DNA of 64,000 nt. It comes from Salinispira pacifica. Lineage in GTDB: Bacteria > Spirochaetota > Spirochaetia > DSM-27196 > Salinispiraceae. The notes under the pieces were generated by a model, which worked only from the letters and a program-made list of their open reading frames with translations, ran no database searches and was not told where the DNA came from. A program made the translations under genes and the position numbers. Below, in pieces: positions 50,399 through 60,056 of the stretch (the stretch's first letter is position 1; the number at the start of each line of letters is the position of its first letter). The stretch lies in the NCBI RefSeq assembly GCF_000507245.1, contig NC_023035.1, forward strand, positions 1,589,501-1,653,500. The letters run 5' to 3'.

Positions 50399-52045
50399 TC
50401 ACAATCGCTCGATGTTCTTCAGGCAGTCGTCCCCGTACTTCAGAATGGCCTTCTTCTCCTCAGGATCAAACCGGTCCCAGGTACGGTAGGGCATCGCCAG
50501 ACGATGGTTGTCTGCCAGAATGGATCGGTTTCGATGAAGAAAATGCCAGTACAGAGAGTTGAACGGGCATGCATTTTCGCCGTGGCGCAGTTTTTTATTA
50601 TAGCTGCATCCTTTGCAGTAATCGGACATTCTGTTGATATAGCTTGCGCTGGCGGCATAGGGCTTGGTTGCAACCTTGCCTCCGTCGGCGTACTGACTCA
50701 TTCCCCGGGTATTGGTAATCTCCACCCACTGGAAGGCATCGATATACACCCCCAGGTACCAGAAGTCCACCTGGTCCGGATCAACCCCCGCAAGCATGGC
50801 GAAATTTCCGGTGATCATCAGACGCTGAATGTGGTGGGCGTACCCATGCTCAAGGCTCTGGCTGACCGCCTTGGAGAGGCAGTTCATCGAGGTTTTTCCA
50901 TCCCAGTACCATGAGGGAAGGGGCCGGCGGGCATTGAAATGATTCAGTTTCCCGTAGCCCGGCATGCCGTTACGGTACACGTGGCGCATATACTCTCTCC
51001 AGCCCAGAATCTGCCGGATAAATCCCTCAAGACTAGCAAGCACCCGGTGATCATCACGGGCTTTCCGACCCCATTTTTGTACCGCCGATTCAATCACTTC
51101 TCCGGGAGATATCAGTTTGATATTCAGGGCAAAACTGATGAGTGAATGGTAGAGAAACGGTTCTCCGTCAACCATGGCATCCTGATAGATACCGAAGTTC
51201 TCCAGCCGGTTGGCAAGAAAATCATTCAACGCCTTTTGTGCCTGGGTTCGGGTTTCGGGCCAGTAGAATTCAGCGGCTTTGGGGCTGCCGAAGCTCTCAA
51301 CTCCTTCCTGGCAGATTTCTTCCCACAACTCCTCTTCATTGCGCAAAGAGTACGGCATGGAGGGCAGGTCAGAGGCATCTTTCAAGGGGGAACGGTTTTC
51401 GCTGTCGTAATTCCATTTTCCGCCAACCGGTTGATCATCCTCCATGAGAATACCGGTTTTCTTGCGCATCCGGCGGTAAAACCGTTCCATGGTTGGGATC
51501 TTCCCGTCCTTTACCATGGGATCAAAGTCTTCCGGGGCAGAAATGAAATGCTCGGTGGAGAACTTCCTGGTATTTACGGAAGAGTGATCGGCCACGGAAT
51601 CGGCCATGGAATCGGCCATAGAATCGGCCATAGAATCGGCCTGAGAAACAGTCAGAGATTCGGCAAGCGATTCAAGTTCCTTTTCCAGACGGTATTCATC
51701 GGGCTGCTGCCACTCAAAGCTCCGGGCTCCATGCATTTGCATAAGTCGGGATATATTGTCTTGAAAGCTATGGCCGTTGTCTGTATCTCCCAGGCGGAAA
51801 TACCGTACCCTGTGTCCCCTGCTTTCCAGCTCCCGGGCAAATGCCCTCATGGCAGAGAGGACGCCGATCAGTTTCTGGGCATGATGCAGAGTGTAGTCGG
51901 TCTCTGACCGCTGCTCAGCCATAACATAGAGCGTACTGTCATCAACCCGGGAAAACCATGAATGGTGAATGTTCAGCTGATCACCCAGAATCAGCCGAAT
52001 ACGATTTACTGCAGGTTTTTCCCTGTGTTCGGCCCTTTCACTCAT
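50399..52045 (-). CDS. Iron-sulfur photolyase/cryptochrome of the FeS-BCP (PhrB-like) family
   Basis: A 548-residue photolyase-related protein (DPRP N-terminus LILGDQLNIHHSWF). In the C-terminal catalytic half, one cysteine in SMNCLSKAV and three in DYCKGC and NACPF match the 4Fe-4S ligands of PhrB-type (6-4) photolyases. The FAD pocket region GNFAMLAGVDPDQVDFWY is present. It should repair UV photoproducts with blue light. ATG 52045 fits GGAG spacing better than the ATG four codons upstream. The insert around residues 135-155 is a tandem repeat of DSMA units (51587-51646). Downstream lies the 20-bp repeat element. Confidence 0.9.
   Translation of the reverse strand: MSERAEHREKPAVNRIRLILGDQLNIHHSWFSRVDDSTLYVMAEQRSETDYTLHHAQKLIGVLSAMRAFARELESRGHRVRYFRLGDTDNGHSFQDNISRLMQMHGARSFEWQQPDEYRLEKELESLAESLTVSQADSMADSMADSMADSVADHSSVNTRKFSTEHFISAPEDFDPMVKDGKIPTMERFYRRMRKKTGILMEDDQPVGGKWNYDSENRSPLKDASDLPSMPYSLRNEEELWEEICQEGVESFGSPKAAEFYWPETRTQAQKALNDFLANRLENFGIYQDAMVDGEPFLYHSLISFALNIKLISPGEVIESAVQKWGRKARDDHRVLASLEGFIRQILGWREYMRHVYRNGMPGYGKLNHFNARRPLPSWYWDGKTSMNCLSKAVSQSLEHGYAHHIQRLMITGNFAMLAGVDPDQVDFWYLGVYIDAFQWVEITNTRGMSQYADGGKVATKPYAASASYINRMSDYCKGCSYNKKLRHGENACPFNSLYWHFLHRNRSILADNHRLAMPYRTWDRFDPEEKKAILKYGDDCLKNIERL
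51587..51646 (-). repeat. Five 12-bp tandem repeats inside the photolyase gene
   Basis: Five consecutive ATCGGCCAxxGA-like 12-bp units, each encoding a DSMA-type tetrapeptide on the minus strand. They sit in a linker between the N-terminal and catalytic domains and keep the frame, so copy number could vary without loss of function. Confidence 0.85.
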
Positions 52046-52114
52046 TTCAATCTCCATCCGGTTTCTGCCGCATCATCTGCCTATTTGAAATTATATTATG
52101 ATTGATTCCCTGCA

Positions 52115-53938
52115 TCATAATTTGAACTGGCTGAAATGTTTCTTCAGCTGCAGGGCATCCTGATGCAGGCGGTTGCTGCTGTCACCAATTGATGAGGCCA
52201 TCTCCATGAGGTCGGTGACGTGCTCAAGGATCTGCCGGGTTTCGGCCTGAACGGAATCTGCGCTGTTGCTGGTCTTGTAGGATGCGCTGTCCACGGTTTC
52301 AATGCTTTTTTGTATCTCGCTGCTTCCCTTGTCTACGGTGGAGTTGTGTTCTTTTAATACCTGCATCCGGTTTACAATAAGGCGTGAACTTTCCTCCATT
52401 TGAAGGGATGCAGAGGCGATTTCCTCAAGCCCGGCAATCACATCGTCGCCCACCCGTTTCACCTGTGTGAAGGAGCCTGCAACCTGTTCAAGGCTGCTGT
52501 TACTCTCTGTAATGCTGGCGATGACACCTTTCACAAAATTGGAGGAGTTTTTGGAATTCTCCGAGGTGGATTCGGCGAGTTTCCGAATTTCCTCAGCCAC
52601 CACACTGAATCCTCTGCCGGCATTCCCCGCATGGGCTGCTTCAATGGCGGCATTCATTGCCAGGAGATTGGTCTGAGCCGCCACCGAATCTATAACCGTA
52701 TTAATATCTGCAAGGCTGTTCAGCTGACTCATCACTTCTTCCATGGCCTGGAGACTGCCGCTGAGACTGTTCTGGCTGGCCATTGTCACTTCGTTCAATG
52801 AACCGGCAGCGTCTTTTCGCGCCTGAGCGATTTCAGAGATATTCTTCGCACTTGCCAGCATCTCTTCGGCGGCACTTGATGTTTCCTCCACAGATTCTGT
52901 CTGGGCGTTAACACTCTCACGTAATCCTTCGGCAATTTTGCGCACGGACTGGGTTTCTCTGCTGGTTTCTGTGCTGTTTTCATTCAGATTGATGATCACT
53001 TGATTAATCTGGTCCATTTCACCGCTGATACTGGAAAGCAGTTTTTTTTCCTTCTCAACCAGGGTATCCAGATTCTCACTCTGATCGGTATTCCGGTCTG
53101 TACTCTCAACGGCTTCCTGGAGCACTCTCCGCAATTCGTTGATAAAGTGGTTCAGACGAACAAACAGCTGTCCGATTTCATCCCTGCCGGGTACATCCAG
53201 GATGTGTGTCAGATCTTTTTGGGACATGGCGGTGATTTTTTCCATGGAGTTTTCCAGCGGTTTGGTCATAATTCGGGATAAAAAATACACCAGCAGCATG
53301 GTGAGAAGCAGAAAAGGAACGGCAATAATAGCTATACGGGGAAGAGCCTGAATCACCGAATATCCAGCGGTTATCGGCATGAGGGTCACACCGATGGCTC
53401 CCATCAGAAATGCGCCCACCACAATGGTTACACTGATAAACAGTTTGGATGTGAGCCCTCCGCGGATTCGCTCAGCCATAAGGTTCTGTTCAGGTATGAG
53501 CTGTTCCAGTTCGCTGGAAACCCCCACCATCATCAAGGTTCCGAAGAACAGACCCACGGCGGCTGCATACATTCCTGCAATAATCTGAACTTCCGGGCCC
53601 GATCCGAAGGAGCTGTTGGCGTGGAAGATCAGAGAAAAAATCAGGTTGTTCAACGAGCCCCAAATCAGCAGCCCGTAGCGCAGGGCCAGCAGCCAGGAGG
53701 GTAACCCTGTGATTGAAAGTTTTCGAATAACGAACAGTATAGCCAAACCGGTGACCAGGGCAGAAACAAGAATATACGCCAGCGGTAATCCCGGGAGAGC
53801 GCTGAAATACGCCCCGGGAGTGGCCAGCCCGGTGACAATATCCGCAAGGGCAAGAGCCAGAGGGATGCTCAAAGTCAGGAGGGCATAAAAGAGGGTTATT
53901 TTGATTTTTCCCTGAACGGGAGTGTGTACAGAGATCAC
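52115..53938 (-). CDS. Methyl-accepting chemotaxis protein with multi-helix membrane sensor
   Basis: A 607-residue receptor. The first ~230 residues contain six or seven hydrophobic helices (e.g. [14 protein letters not shown] after the start, then [20 protein letters not shown]) instead of a periplasmic sensor. A HAMP segment follows ([20 protein letters not shown]) and then a complete signalling domain with [20 protein letters not shown]. It probably senses membrane-borne or cytoplasmic signals and controls CheA. Start GTG at 53938 with AAGGA upstream. Monocistronic. Confidence 0.9.
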   Translation of the reverse strand: MISVHTPVQGKIKITLFYALLTLSIPLALALADIVTGLATPGAYFSALPGLPLAYILVSALVTGLAILFVIRKLSITGLPSWLLALRYGLLIWGSLNNLIFSLIFHANSSFGSGPEVQIIAGMYAAAVGLFFGTLMMVGVSSELEQLIPEQNLMAERIRGGLTSKLFISVTIVVGAFLMGAIGVTLMPITAGYSVIQALPRIAIIAVPFLLLTMLLVYFLSRIMTKPLENSMEKITAMSQKDLTHILDVPGRDEIGQLFVRLNHFINELRRVLQEAVESTDRNTDQSENLDTLVEKEKKLLSSISGEMDQINQVIINLNENSTETSRETQSVRKIAEGLRESVNAQTESVEETSSAAEEMLASAKNISEIAQARKDAAGSLNEVTMASQNSLSGSLQAMEEVMSQLNSLADINTVIDSVAAQTNLLAMNAAIEAAHAGNAGRGFSVVAEEIRKLAESTSENSKNSSNFVKGVIASITESNSSLEQVAGSFTQVKRVGDDVIAGLEEIASASLQMEESSRLIVNRMQVLKEHNSTVDKGSSEIQKSIETVDSASYKTSNSADSVQAETRQILEHVTDLMEMASSIGDSSNRLHQDALQLKKHFSQFKL

Positions 53939-54167
53939 GAGTTACATCCTTTTGAGTGTATTGGCAGTGCAATTCACCAGTTCAAATTATTATTAACTAA
54001 CTCAAGTATAATGCTCCCGGCGCCGGAAATCAAAGATTACGGAAAAATGGGGATTCTATCCGGGAACACAGCAGTATCCGGAATATTACCCGGAGGGGGA
54101 AACGAAGGCGGGCATGTGGGAGGCTGGGGAAGCGCCATCGTCTTCGGCATACAGGTGAACGGCCTCT

Positions 54168-54965
54168 TTACTTCCGGAACTGTCTCAGGAAAGAGACTGC
54201 TTCACGGTTGAAGTCCCCGGGGTTGACCAGGGGCGACGGGTCCATGGAATTCTCCAATATCCTGAATGTTGAGCTGGGGAGGGCTTCGGCGATTTTTCTG
54301 TTGATATTCACAAAAAACGATCCGAACCCGCTGCCCACTGTTATCAGCGCCGGCACCTCAAGAGCTCCCAGACAGTTCAGCGTACGGATGCGGTTGATCC
54401 CCCTACGGGCCCTGATCAGTTGGGTGAAGTCCGCCTGCAGGCATCGGGCGTACATGTACTCCCGGGCTGAAGATGCGAACTCTGCCTTGTAGGCAGAAGC
54501 CATCCCTTTTGCAAATTGCCTCCGTCCCAGAATACTGAACAGGGCAAACCCCAGAACCTGGGAAAATCCCAGCGCCCGTTCCGAAATGGAGTTGAGTTCT
54601 GCAAAACTGTCGGAAATGATCAGTCCGCTCACATGCTGCGGGTAATGGCAGCTGAAGTTCAGCGCAATGACACCGCCCATGCTGACTCCGCAGAGAACGG
54701 CGGAGCTCAGTTCAAGCTGTTTCAGCAGCTCCAGAATCTCTTCATTCCATTCATGCAGGGCATCGCCTTGAATATTCTCGCTTTCCCCGTGCCCGTACAT
54801 ATCCACGGCAATAACGAAGAACCCGTGCCTGGGAAATTCTTCAATCTGATATTTCCATGACGATATTTCTGCTCCCAGTCCGTGTATAAGAATGAGGGGA
54901 GGGTGTTCTCTGCTTCCGTACACCTGGTAATTGATGGTCTGCCCGCTGTCAGTTTCAAGCTTCAT
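54168..54965 (-). CDS. Alpha/beta-hydrolase-fold protein lacking catalytic Asp and His
   Basis: A 265-residue alpha/beta hydrolase: oxyanion region ILIHGLGAE (~26-34), DMYGHGES (~55-62) and nucleophile elbow CGVSMGG with S95. The acid position, normally GxxD after a PALITVG-like strand, reads GSGFGSFF, and the histidine position, normally GHxPxxExP, reads NSMDPSPLVNP without any His. The family triad is therefore incomplete; it may be non-catalytic or act by another route. ATG 54965 has AGGAG 8 bp upstream. No operon partner. Confidence 0.8.
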   Translation of the reverse strand: MKLETDSGQTINYQVYGSREHPPLILIHGLGAEISSWKYQIEEFPRHGFFVIAVDMYGHGESENIQGDALHEWNEEILELLKQLELSSAVLCGVSMGGVIALNFSCHYPQHVSGLIISDSFAELNSISERALGFSQVLGFALFSILGRRQFAKGMASAYKAEFASSAREYMYARCLQADFTQLIRARRGINRIRTLNCLGALEVPALITVGSGFGSFFVNINRKIAEALPSSTFRILENSMDPSPLVNPGDFNREAVSFLRQFRK

Positions 54966-55096
54966 GTGTCTGCTCCTGCACATCCGGTTATGCCTGCGTC
55001 AGATGATGTACCGTAATTGTAATAAAAACGGGGCTGCCGTGGTAGTCGGCAGCCCCTGAGCGATACGGACCAAAGCAGATCCGAACTGTAGTTAAA

Positions 55097-56559
55097 TTAC
55101 AGACCGTTCACCGAATACACGGCGTAGCCTCTGGGCGGTGCCCACAATTCAACCCAACCGCTGGAATTGGCATATTTGCTTGAGGGCTGGTAGTTCTGGG
55201 AGCCGTTGGATGAGTACCAGGCATAGGACTTGAGGGTTTTTCCCCGCAGATATCCGTTGTTGGTCTGAACCCAGCTGCCTTTCCAGGAGCTTGGATGATC
55301 ATTTATCACCACAATATATCCGGGACTTGAGGATGAGCTTCCGTATGCTCCGTAGATGAGAAGATCGCCGTCATTGGTTTTCAGCTGCTCAATGGAGGGC
55401 GCTCCCCCGCCAGCTGACCACGGACCCATACCAGCTGATCAATACCGTTGCCCCATTGACCGCCCAGATCATCCAATCCGTAGTCGAAATAGTCCTTGTA
55501 CCAGATCATGGGATATCCCTGGTAGGTCAGGATAAAGGCGTATGCCAGCATCTTGTCATTATAAATCTCATCGGTATCGTGATTACCCACAAATGTCACT
55601 GCACGGTAGGGATTTTTGGATGCAAAACTTTTGGAGTGATCCACCAGGTTGGGAAGGTATCCGCCGCCGGAGGTATTGTTGCAGATATCTGCAAGGGTAT
55701 AGTAGGTGGCAAAATCGAAGGCGGACATGTTCGCCTCCCGGGTCCACCAGTCCAGGGTTGAAGTGTTTGAATCCCAGTACTCGCCCACGGAAAAGGGACT
55801 TCCGGTTGCAGCCTTCATATCTTTAACAACCCAGGGATAGATTCCCTTCACATAATCAAAGCGCCATTGGTCAAACCCGGCGTTGTTATCGTTCATCAGC
55901 CAGTTCATCCAGTCCTTCATATCGTTATAGGGACTTCCGGAAGTATAGGTCACATCAGGATAGCCCCCGAATGCACCTGAATCGTTTGAGCTGTAATTGT
56001 TGGGATGAAAATCGTACCAATGCCACCTGGCCTCTCCCGAAGCAACCTGTGAAAAATCAGTCCAGGTATTGGAGTTTGTAACCGGATTCCATTCGGACTG
56101 ACCTCCTGAGCGGTGGTTGAGCACAATATCCGCCATTACTTCGATGCCGTAGGAATGATACCGGCTGATTGCGGACTTCAGCTCCTGCTGGGAACCGAAG
56201 CGGGTTTCTACTGTTCCTTTCTGATAATACTGCCCGAGGTCATAATAGTCATAGGGATCGTATCCCATGGAATACCCACCGCCTTCCGCCTTGGATGCAG
56301 GGGGAAACCAGATAACGTCAATTCCGTACCCGCCGGACATATTTGCAAGGTCGTCGGCTTTATTTTTCAGGGTATTGTACCAGTTGCCGCCTCCGGGGAC
56401 ATCCCAGTAAAAACCCTGCATCATTACACCTGAGTTGTTTCCCACCCCCCGGGAAGCAAGATCGGCATTCTGAGACGATTCGGGCATCAGCCCGTTTGAA
56501 CAGGACACAAGAAATAGCGCAAGAGCTATCGCAAGCATCGACTTAATCAATACTTTCAT
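55097..56559 (-). pseudogene. Alpha-amylase lipoprotein broken by a one-base frameshift
   Basis: Two frames encode one GH13 alpha-amylase of ~487 residues. ATG 56559 (GGAG upstream) starts a lipoprotein signal with lipobox LVSC. All four GH13 regions are present: DIVLNH, WRFDYVKG with the nucleophile Asp, GEYWDS with the acid Glu, and FVGNHD. After DQLVWVRGQLAG the frame is lost at GGGGG (plus strand CCCCC 55404-55408). One extra G would continue into the C-terminal beta domain (LLIYGAYGSSSSSPGYIVV) ending at 55097. The N-terminal part alone has the catalytic barrel. It would digest starch or glycogen outside the cytoplasm. LacI-type operators lie upstream. Confidence 0.85.
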
Positions 56560-56591
56560 ACGAGTCTCCAATACTTTGTTTTGTTATAGCA

Positions 56592-56734
56592 AAAGCGCTT
56601 TCCCCAATTACAAGCATGCTACGCCCACTTTCCTGTTTTTGCAAGGAAAATCTCTTAACCTTCTATTGTACAACGATTTATTGTGTTTCTGTATTGGGGT
56701 ATTGGTGGGAATGTACTTTTTGGAAGCGTTTCCA
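56592..56734. promoter_or_regulatory. Two LacI-family operators upstream of the amylase
   Basis: AAAGCGCTTT at 56592-56601 is a perfect palindrome placed between a TTGTAA and a TATAAC box on the minus strand, so a bound repressor would block the amylase promoter. TGGAAGCGTTTCCA at 56721-56734 is a near-perfect palindrome of the same class, close to MalR/CcpA-type sites. The two sites suggest carbohydrate control; the regulator is not in this window (rbsR prefers TAAACGTTTA). Confidence 0.65.
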
Positions 56735-56769
56735 CTCTGATGTCTTTGGATATTCAGTAGTCGATTTTA

Positions 56770-57641
56770 TCAGGTATGAGCGGTAACAGGGTAGGTGAAT
56801 GAAGCCATATCAAGATCACCCCGGACAAACATAGGGTCATCTTCTTCATCTGACCGGAACATCCTTTGCTGAAGCTCCAGTTCGTCACACTCCAGGTTAA
56901 AATGAAATACCGTTTCCCCTGTGGCATCTGTCTGAAGCGCGGCGACAATTTCAGGATAGTTTATGGGCTCAGGCGAGATGAGATCATAGATATTCAGGGT
57001 ATTTTCATCGTGGGAATAGATCGCAATAAGGTCCGAAACTTCATCATAGAACAGCCGGTCAGGAAAAATCTCCAGACAGTACCAATAGAGAATGTCCCGG
57101 TTATTCATGAAGAAGAATCGTGAGGATGTCGGGCTGCGCTGTTCCACAACCCGGGTAAGGAGTGAGGTATGGGCATCATTGTCCATATCCAGCTTTCGAA
57201 ACCTGTGGTCCCCTGAAGTGTTGAATCGCTTCCGGGTGAAGATTGCCATTCTTTCCATCCGGCGGAAGCCGAATCGGGGATAAAATCGAGAACCGTATCA
57301 TTTGCAAAGAGATAAAAGGCTTCAGATTCATTCTCATACTGGCCGATTACCCTGTTCATCAATTCTGCTGCCAGGCCTTTTCCTCTGTACTCGGGGTCAG
57401 TCATTACCGTACCAATCTGCGTCAGCGTGCGCAGGCCATGATCGCCGGCGAGCTGCATGCTGGTAACCGATACATTGGCAACAATTCTGTCTCCATCCTG
57501 AATGGAGTGGCAGACATACGAATCTCCCCACAAACCCTTCTCATACCAGCGTTCGAAACTGATACCAAATGTCCGGCGGCACAGATCGTCGAAGCTTCTG
57601 CGCAGCACCTGATTGTCTTTATAATTGTAAATGTATTTCAT
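56770..57641 (-). pseudogene. GNAT-family acetyltransferase broken by a one-base frameshift
   Basis: Two frames make one ~290-residue acetyltransferase. ATG 57641 has AAAGGA upstream. The acetyl-CoA motif is TDPEYRGKGLAAELMNRVIG in the first frame. After NDTVLDF the frame is lost in a T-run (plus strand AAAA 57282-57285). Adding one T gives YPRFGFRRMERM and continues in the second frame to 56770. Without the fix, the acetyltransferase core loses its last strand. Same type of lesion as the chemoreceptor and the amylase. Substrate unknown. Confidence 0.8.
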
Positions 57642-57956
57642 GAAGTCCTTTCCAGGCGGGCCGGAGTTGCCATTGATTGAGTAGCGAGCCATGATGCCCT
57701 TCAGGAGGACGTCCCCCCGATAAGCACGGGTTTTACGAAGTGCAAGAATATCAGAAACAGTTAATGTGGTCGATATTGTTTTGCTGAAAAAACCGGCACC
57801 ACCCCGTGCATAGAAAAACCTGGCCCATAAGCAGGTAGCCTCTGCAGCTTCTCTCCTGATATACTGCTCTTCGCAGGGAAACTGCTGAGCTCACAGATCG
57901 TAGATGGTGCTTTCAGGAAATCGTGGGCTGAGTTCATACTATAAAACGGGGATAAC
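57642..57956. other. Intergenic region before the PlsC-like gene
   Basis: About 315 bp with no supported gene. TATAAA at 57940-57945 lies 11 bp before the ATG at 57957 and could be a -10 box, giving a very short leader with CGGGGA as a weak binding site. GGAGGACG near 57716 is not followed by a start. No other motif. Confidence 0.4.
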
Positions 57957-58760
57957 ATGGAAAGTATATTTAGCGGAGACAGCTACGAAAGCAGCACGAA
58001 GAAGGGGTTGCCGTTTATTCATTATCTGTTTCTCGGTACACGCTGGGGAATGTATTTCACTTTCATTAAAGATATTGTCTTTCGGTACCGCCGGGAGGTT
58101 ATCGACGGTAACTATGACGATCAGCAATGGGTGAAAAGCTCCCAGGAGTCGCTGCAGATTGTTGAGCGTTTCGGCGGCAGGTTTGTAATCCGGGGGATGG
58201 ATAATCTCAAGGGAGAGGACGGACCCTATGTGATTATTGCAAACCATATGAGTACTCTGGAAACTGCAGTACTGCCGGGGATTGTTCGCCCCCATATGCC
58301 CGTTACCTTTGTTGTGAAGAGAAAGCTTACCGAAGGAAATGTGTTCGGCCATATCATGCGCAGCCGTGATCCCATTGCAGTTGACAGGGTAAATCCCCGG
58401 GAGGATCTTGCCACCGTCCTGAAAGAGGGGGAGGAAAAGCTGAAGAAGGGAATCTCCATCATCATTTTTCCCCAGTCAACCCGAACCGCAGAGTTCAGAC
58501 CGGAACGGTTCAATTCACTGGGAATTAAGCTGGCTATCCGGGCCGGGGTAAACGTAATCCCCATCGCTCTGAAAACAGATTTTTGGGGAGAAGGGAGCAT
58601 CATCAGGGGTTTTGGAAGAATATCCCGGAAAAAGAAAATCCACATTGAGATCGGTTCCCCCATTGCTCCCCAGGGCAGGGGAAAGAACGAACACCAGGAA
58701 ATCGTTGACTTCATCCAGAGCAGACTCAATACGTGGGAAAAGGAAGATAATGCAGGATAA
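57957..58760 (+). CDS. PlsC-like 1-acylglycerol-3-phosphate acyltransferase with variant motifs
   Basis: A 267-residue acyltransferase of the PlsC superfamily. Motif I is NHMSTLE with H97 and E102 (HX4E in place of the usual HX4D). Motif III is FPQSTR where FPEGTR is usual. The order and spacing, and the hydrophobic GIKLAIRAGVNVIPIAL after motif III, support an acyl transfer to a phospholipid or related acceptor at the membrane. Whether the changed motifs alter substrate or activity is unknown. It overlaps the S1-domain gene by 11 bp. Confidence 0.82.
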   Translation: MESIFSGDSYESSTKKGLPFIHYLFLGTRWGMYFTFIKDIVFRYRREVIDGNYDDQQWVKSSQESLQIVERFGGRFVIRGMDNLKGEDGPYVIIANHMSTLETAVLPGIVRPHMPVTFVVKRKLTEGNVFGHIMRSRDPIAVDRVNPREDLATVLKEGEEKLKKGISIIIFPQSTRTAEFRPERFNSLGIKLAIRAGVNVIPIALKTDFWGEGSIIRGFGRISRKKKIHIEIGSPIAPQGRGKNEHQEIVDFIQSRLNTWEKEDNAG

Positions 58761-59895
58761 TTTCGAAAAGCTTTTTGAAGACAGTCTGGAACAGGACAGG
58801 AAATTGCAGCCGGGAGATCAGATCGACACCAGGGTGGTCTCGGTTTCGGATGATTGCATATTTCTGGAAACCGGGGGAAAGAGCGAAGGGCAGCTGGATG
58901 CTGCGGAACTGATAGACGAGCAGGGCAATCTGAGCGTCTCCCCCGGCGACAATATTTCCGTGTACTTTCTGAAAATGGATCATGGCAATCAGATTTTTAC
59001 AACCAGCCTCAGCGGCGACCACGCAGGATATGCAGTGCTTGAGCGGGCCTATGAAGCGGGAATTCCCGTTGAAGGTACCATTCGCAGGGAAATCAAGGGC
59101 GGCTTTGAAGTGGGGCTTGGAGATATCCGGGCCTTCTGTCCCCATTCCCAGATGGGCCTTCCCGGAGACAGTTCCCGGGACGTGAAAATCGGCTCCACGC
59201 TGCCGTTCAAAGTGATGGAGTACGGAGAAGAAGGACGCAACATTCTCGTCTCAAACCGGGTAATCCGGGAAGAAGAGCATGAGAAAATGAAGCAGGAGCT
59301 TCAAAACCGGCTGAAAGAAGGAATGGAAGTATCGGGCATTATCACAAAGGTCCAGGATTTCGGTGCATTTGTTGATATTCAGGGGATTTCAGCCCTTCTC
59401 CCCGTTTCCCAGGTAACCCGGGGACGACTGGATGATATCCGCTCCGAACTTGAGCCGGGACAGGAAATTACCGCAAAAATTATCGGACTTGACTGGGAGA
59501 AGGATCGCATCACATTAAGCACCAAGGCGCTTCTTGAGGATCCCTGGGAACACGCCCTGAGCACATATCCCGAGGATTCTGTGCACAGCGGAGAGGTTGC
59601 ACGGATTGCAGCCTTCGGTGCATTCGTAACCCTGGAACCCGGACTTGACGGTCTCATTCATATATCCCAGCTGGAGTCGGACAAAAAAGACCCGGTGTCA
59701 GGGAAGGTGCTGAAGAAAGGGATGCGTCTGGATGTGCAGGTGATCAGCATAGACAGCGAGCAGCGCAGAATCGCTCTGAAACCCGCCGGAAAACGAATGG
59801 ATGATTTTGTAAAAAATGCATATATGGAAGAGGATGATGCAGAGGAAACCTATAACCCCTTCGCAGCGTTCATGAAAAATCAGAAGAAAAAGTAA
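58750..59895 (+). CDS. S1-domain RNA-binding protein with four repeats
   Basis: A 381-residue protein with four S1-type OB folds (about 20-95, 105-180, 195-265, 285-350). The third and fourth read KVQDFGAFVDIQGISALLPV and RIAAFGAFVTLEPGLDGLIH, closest to bacterial ribosomal protein S1. It lacks the two N-terminal ribosome-binding repeats, so it is more like the S1-homologue group (YPFD/general S1 proteins) than true RpsA. It likely binds RNA in translation or decay. Start ATG 58750 has AAGGAAG upstream. Confidence 0.88.
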   Translation: MQDNFEKLFEDSLEQDRKLQPGDQIDTRVVSVSDDCIFLETGGKSEGQLDAAELIDEQGNLSVSPGDNISVYFLKMDHGNQIFTTSLSGDHAGYAVLERAYEAGIPVEGTIRREIKGGFEVGLGDIRAFCPHSQMGLPGDSSRDVKIGSTLPFKVMEYGEEGRNILVSNRVIREEEHEKMKQELQNRLKEGMEVSGIITKVQDFGAFVDIQGISALLPVSQVTRGRLDDIRSELEPGQEITAKIIGLDWEKDRITLSTKALLEDPWEHALSTYPEDSVHSGEVARIAAFGAFVTLEPGLDGLIHISQLESDKKDPVSGKVLKKGMRLDVQVISIDSEQRRIALKPAGKRMDDFVKNAYMEEDDAEETYNPFAAFMKNQKKK

Positions 59896-59930
59896 TTTCG
59901 CAATCTGTCTGACAACAGCGGGAGCAGGAT

Positions 59931-60056
59931 ATGCTTAACAGCCTGAGGCAAACCTACGGCGGCCTGGAACGAAGCGTGTACTTTCTGTTTCTGCTCTATG
60001 TTCTGGAACGACACCGGAATCAAAAAAAATCTGATCCTGCCGAATCCCGAATTTGA
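59931..60056 (+). pseudogene. Remnant of an MFS transporter N-terminus
   Basis: An open frame of 41 residues begins with ATG 59931 (GGGAGCAGG upstream). LRQTYGGLERSVYFLFLLYV resembles the start of many MFS transporters (a YGGLPRSVY-type motif before the first helix). It then runs into CAAAAAAAA and stops at 60056; the rest of the transporter is absent. It overlaps the first codons of the sensor kinase that follows, so a deletion may have joined the two. Confidence 0.5.
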
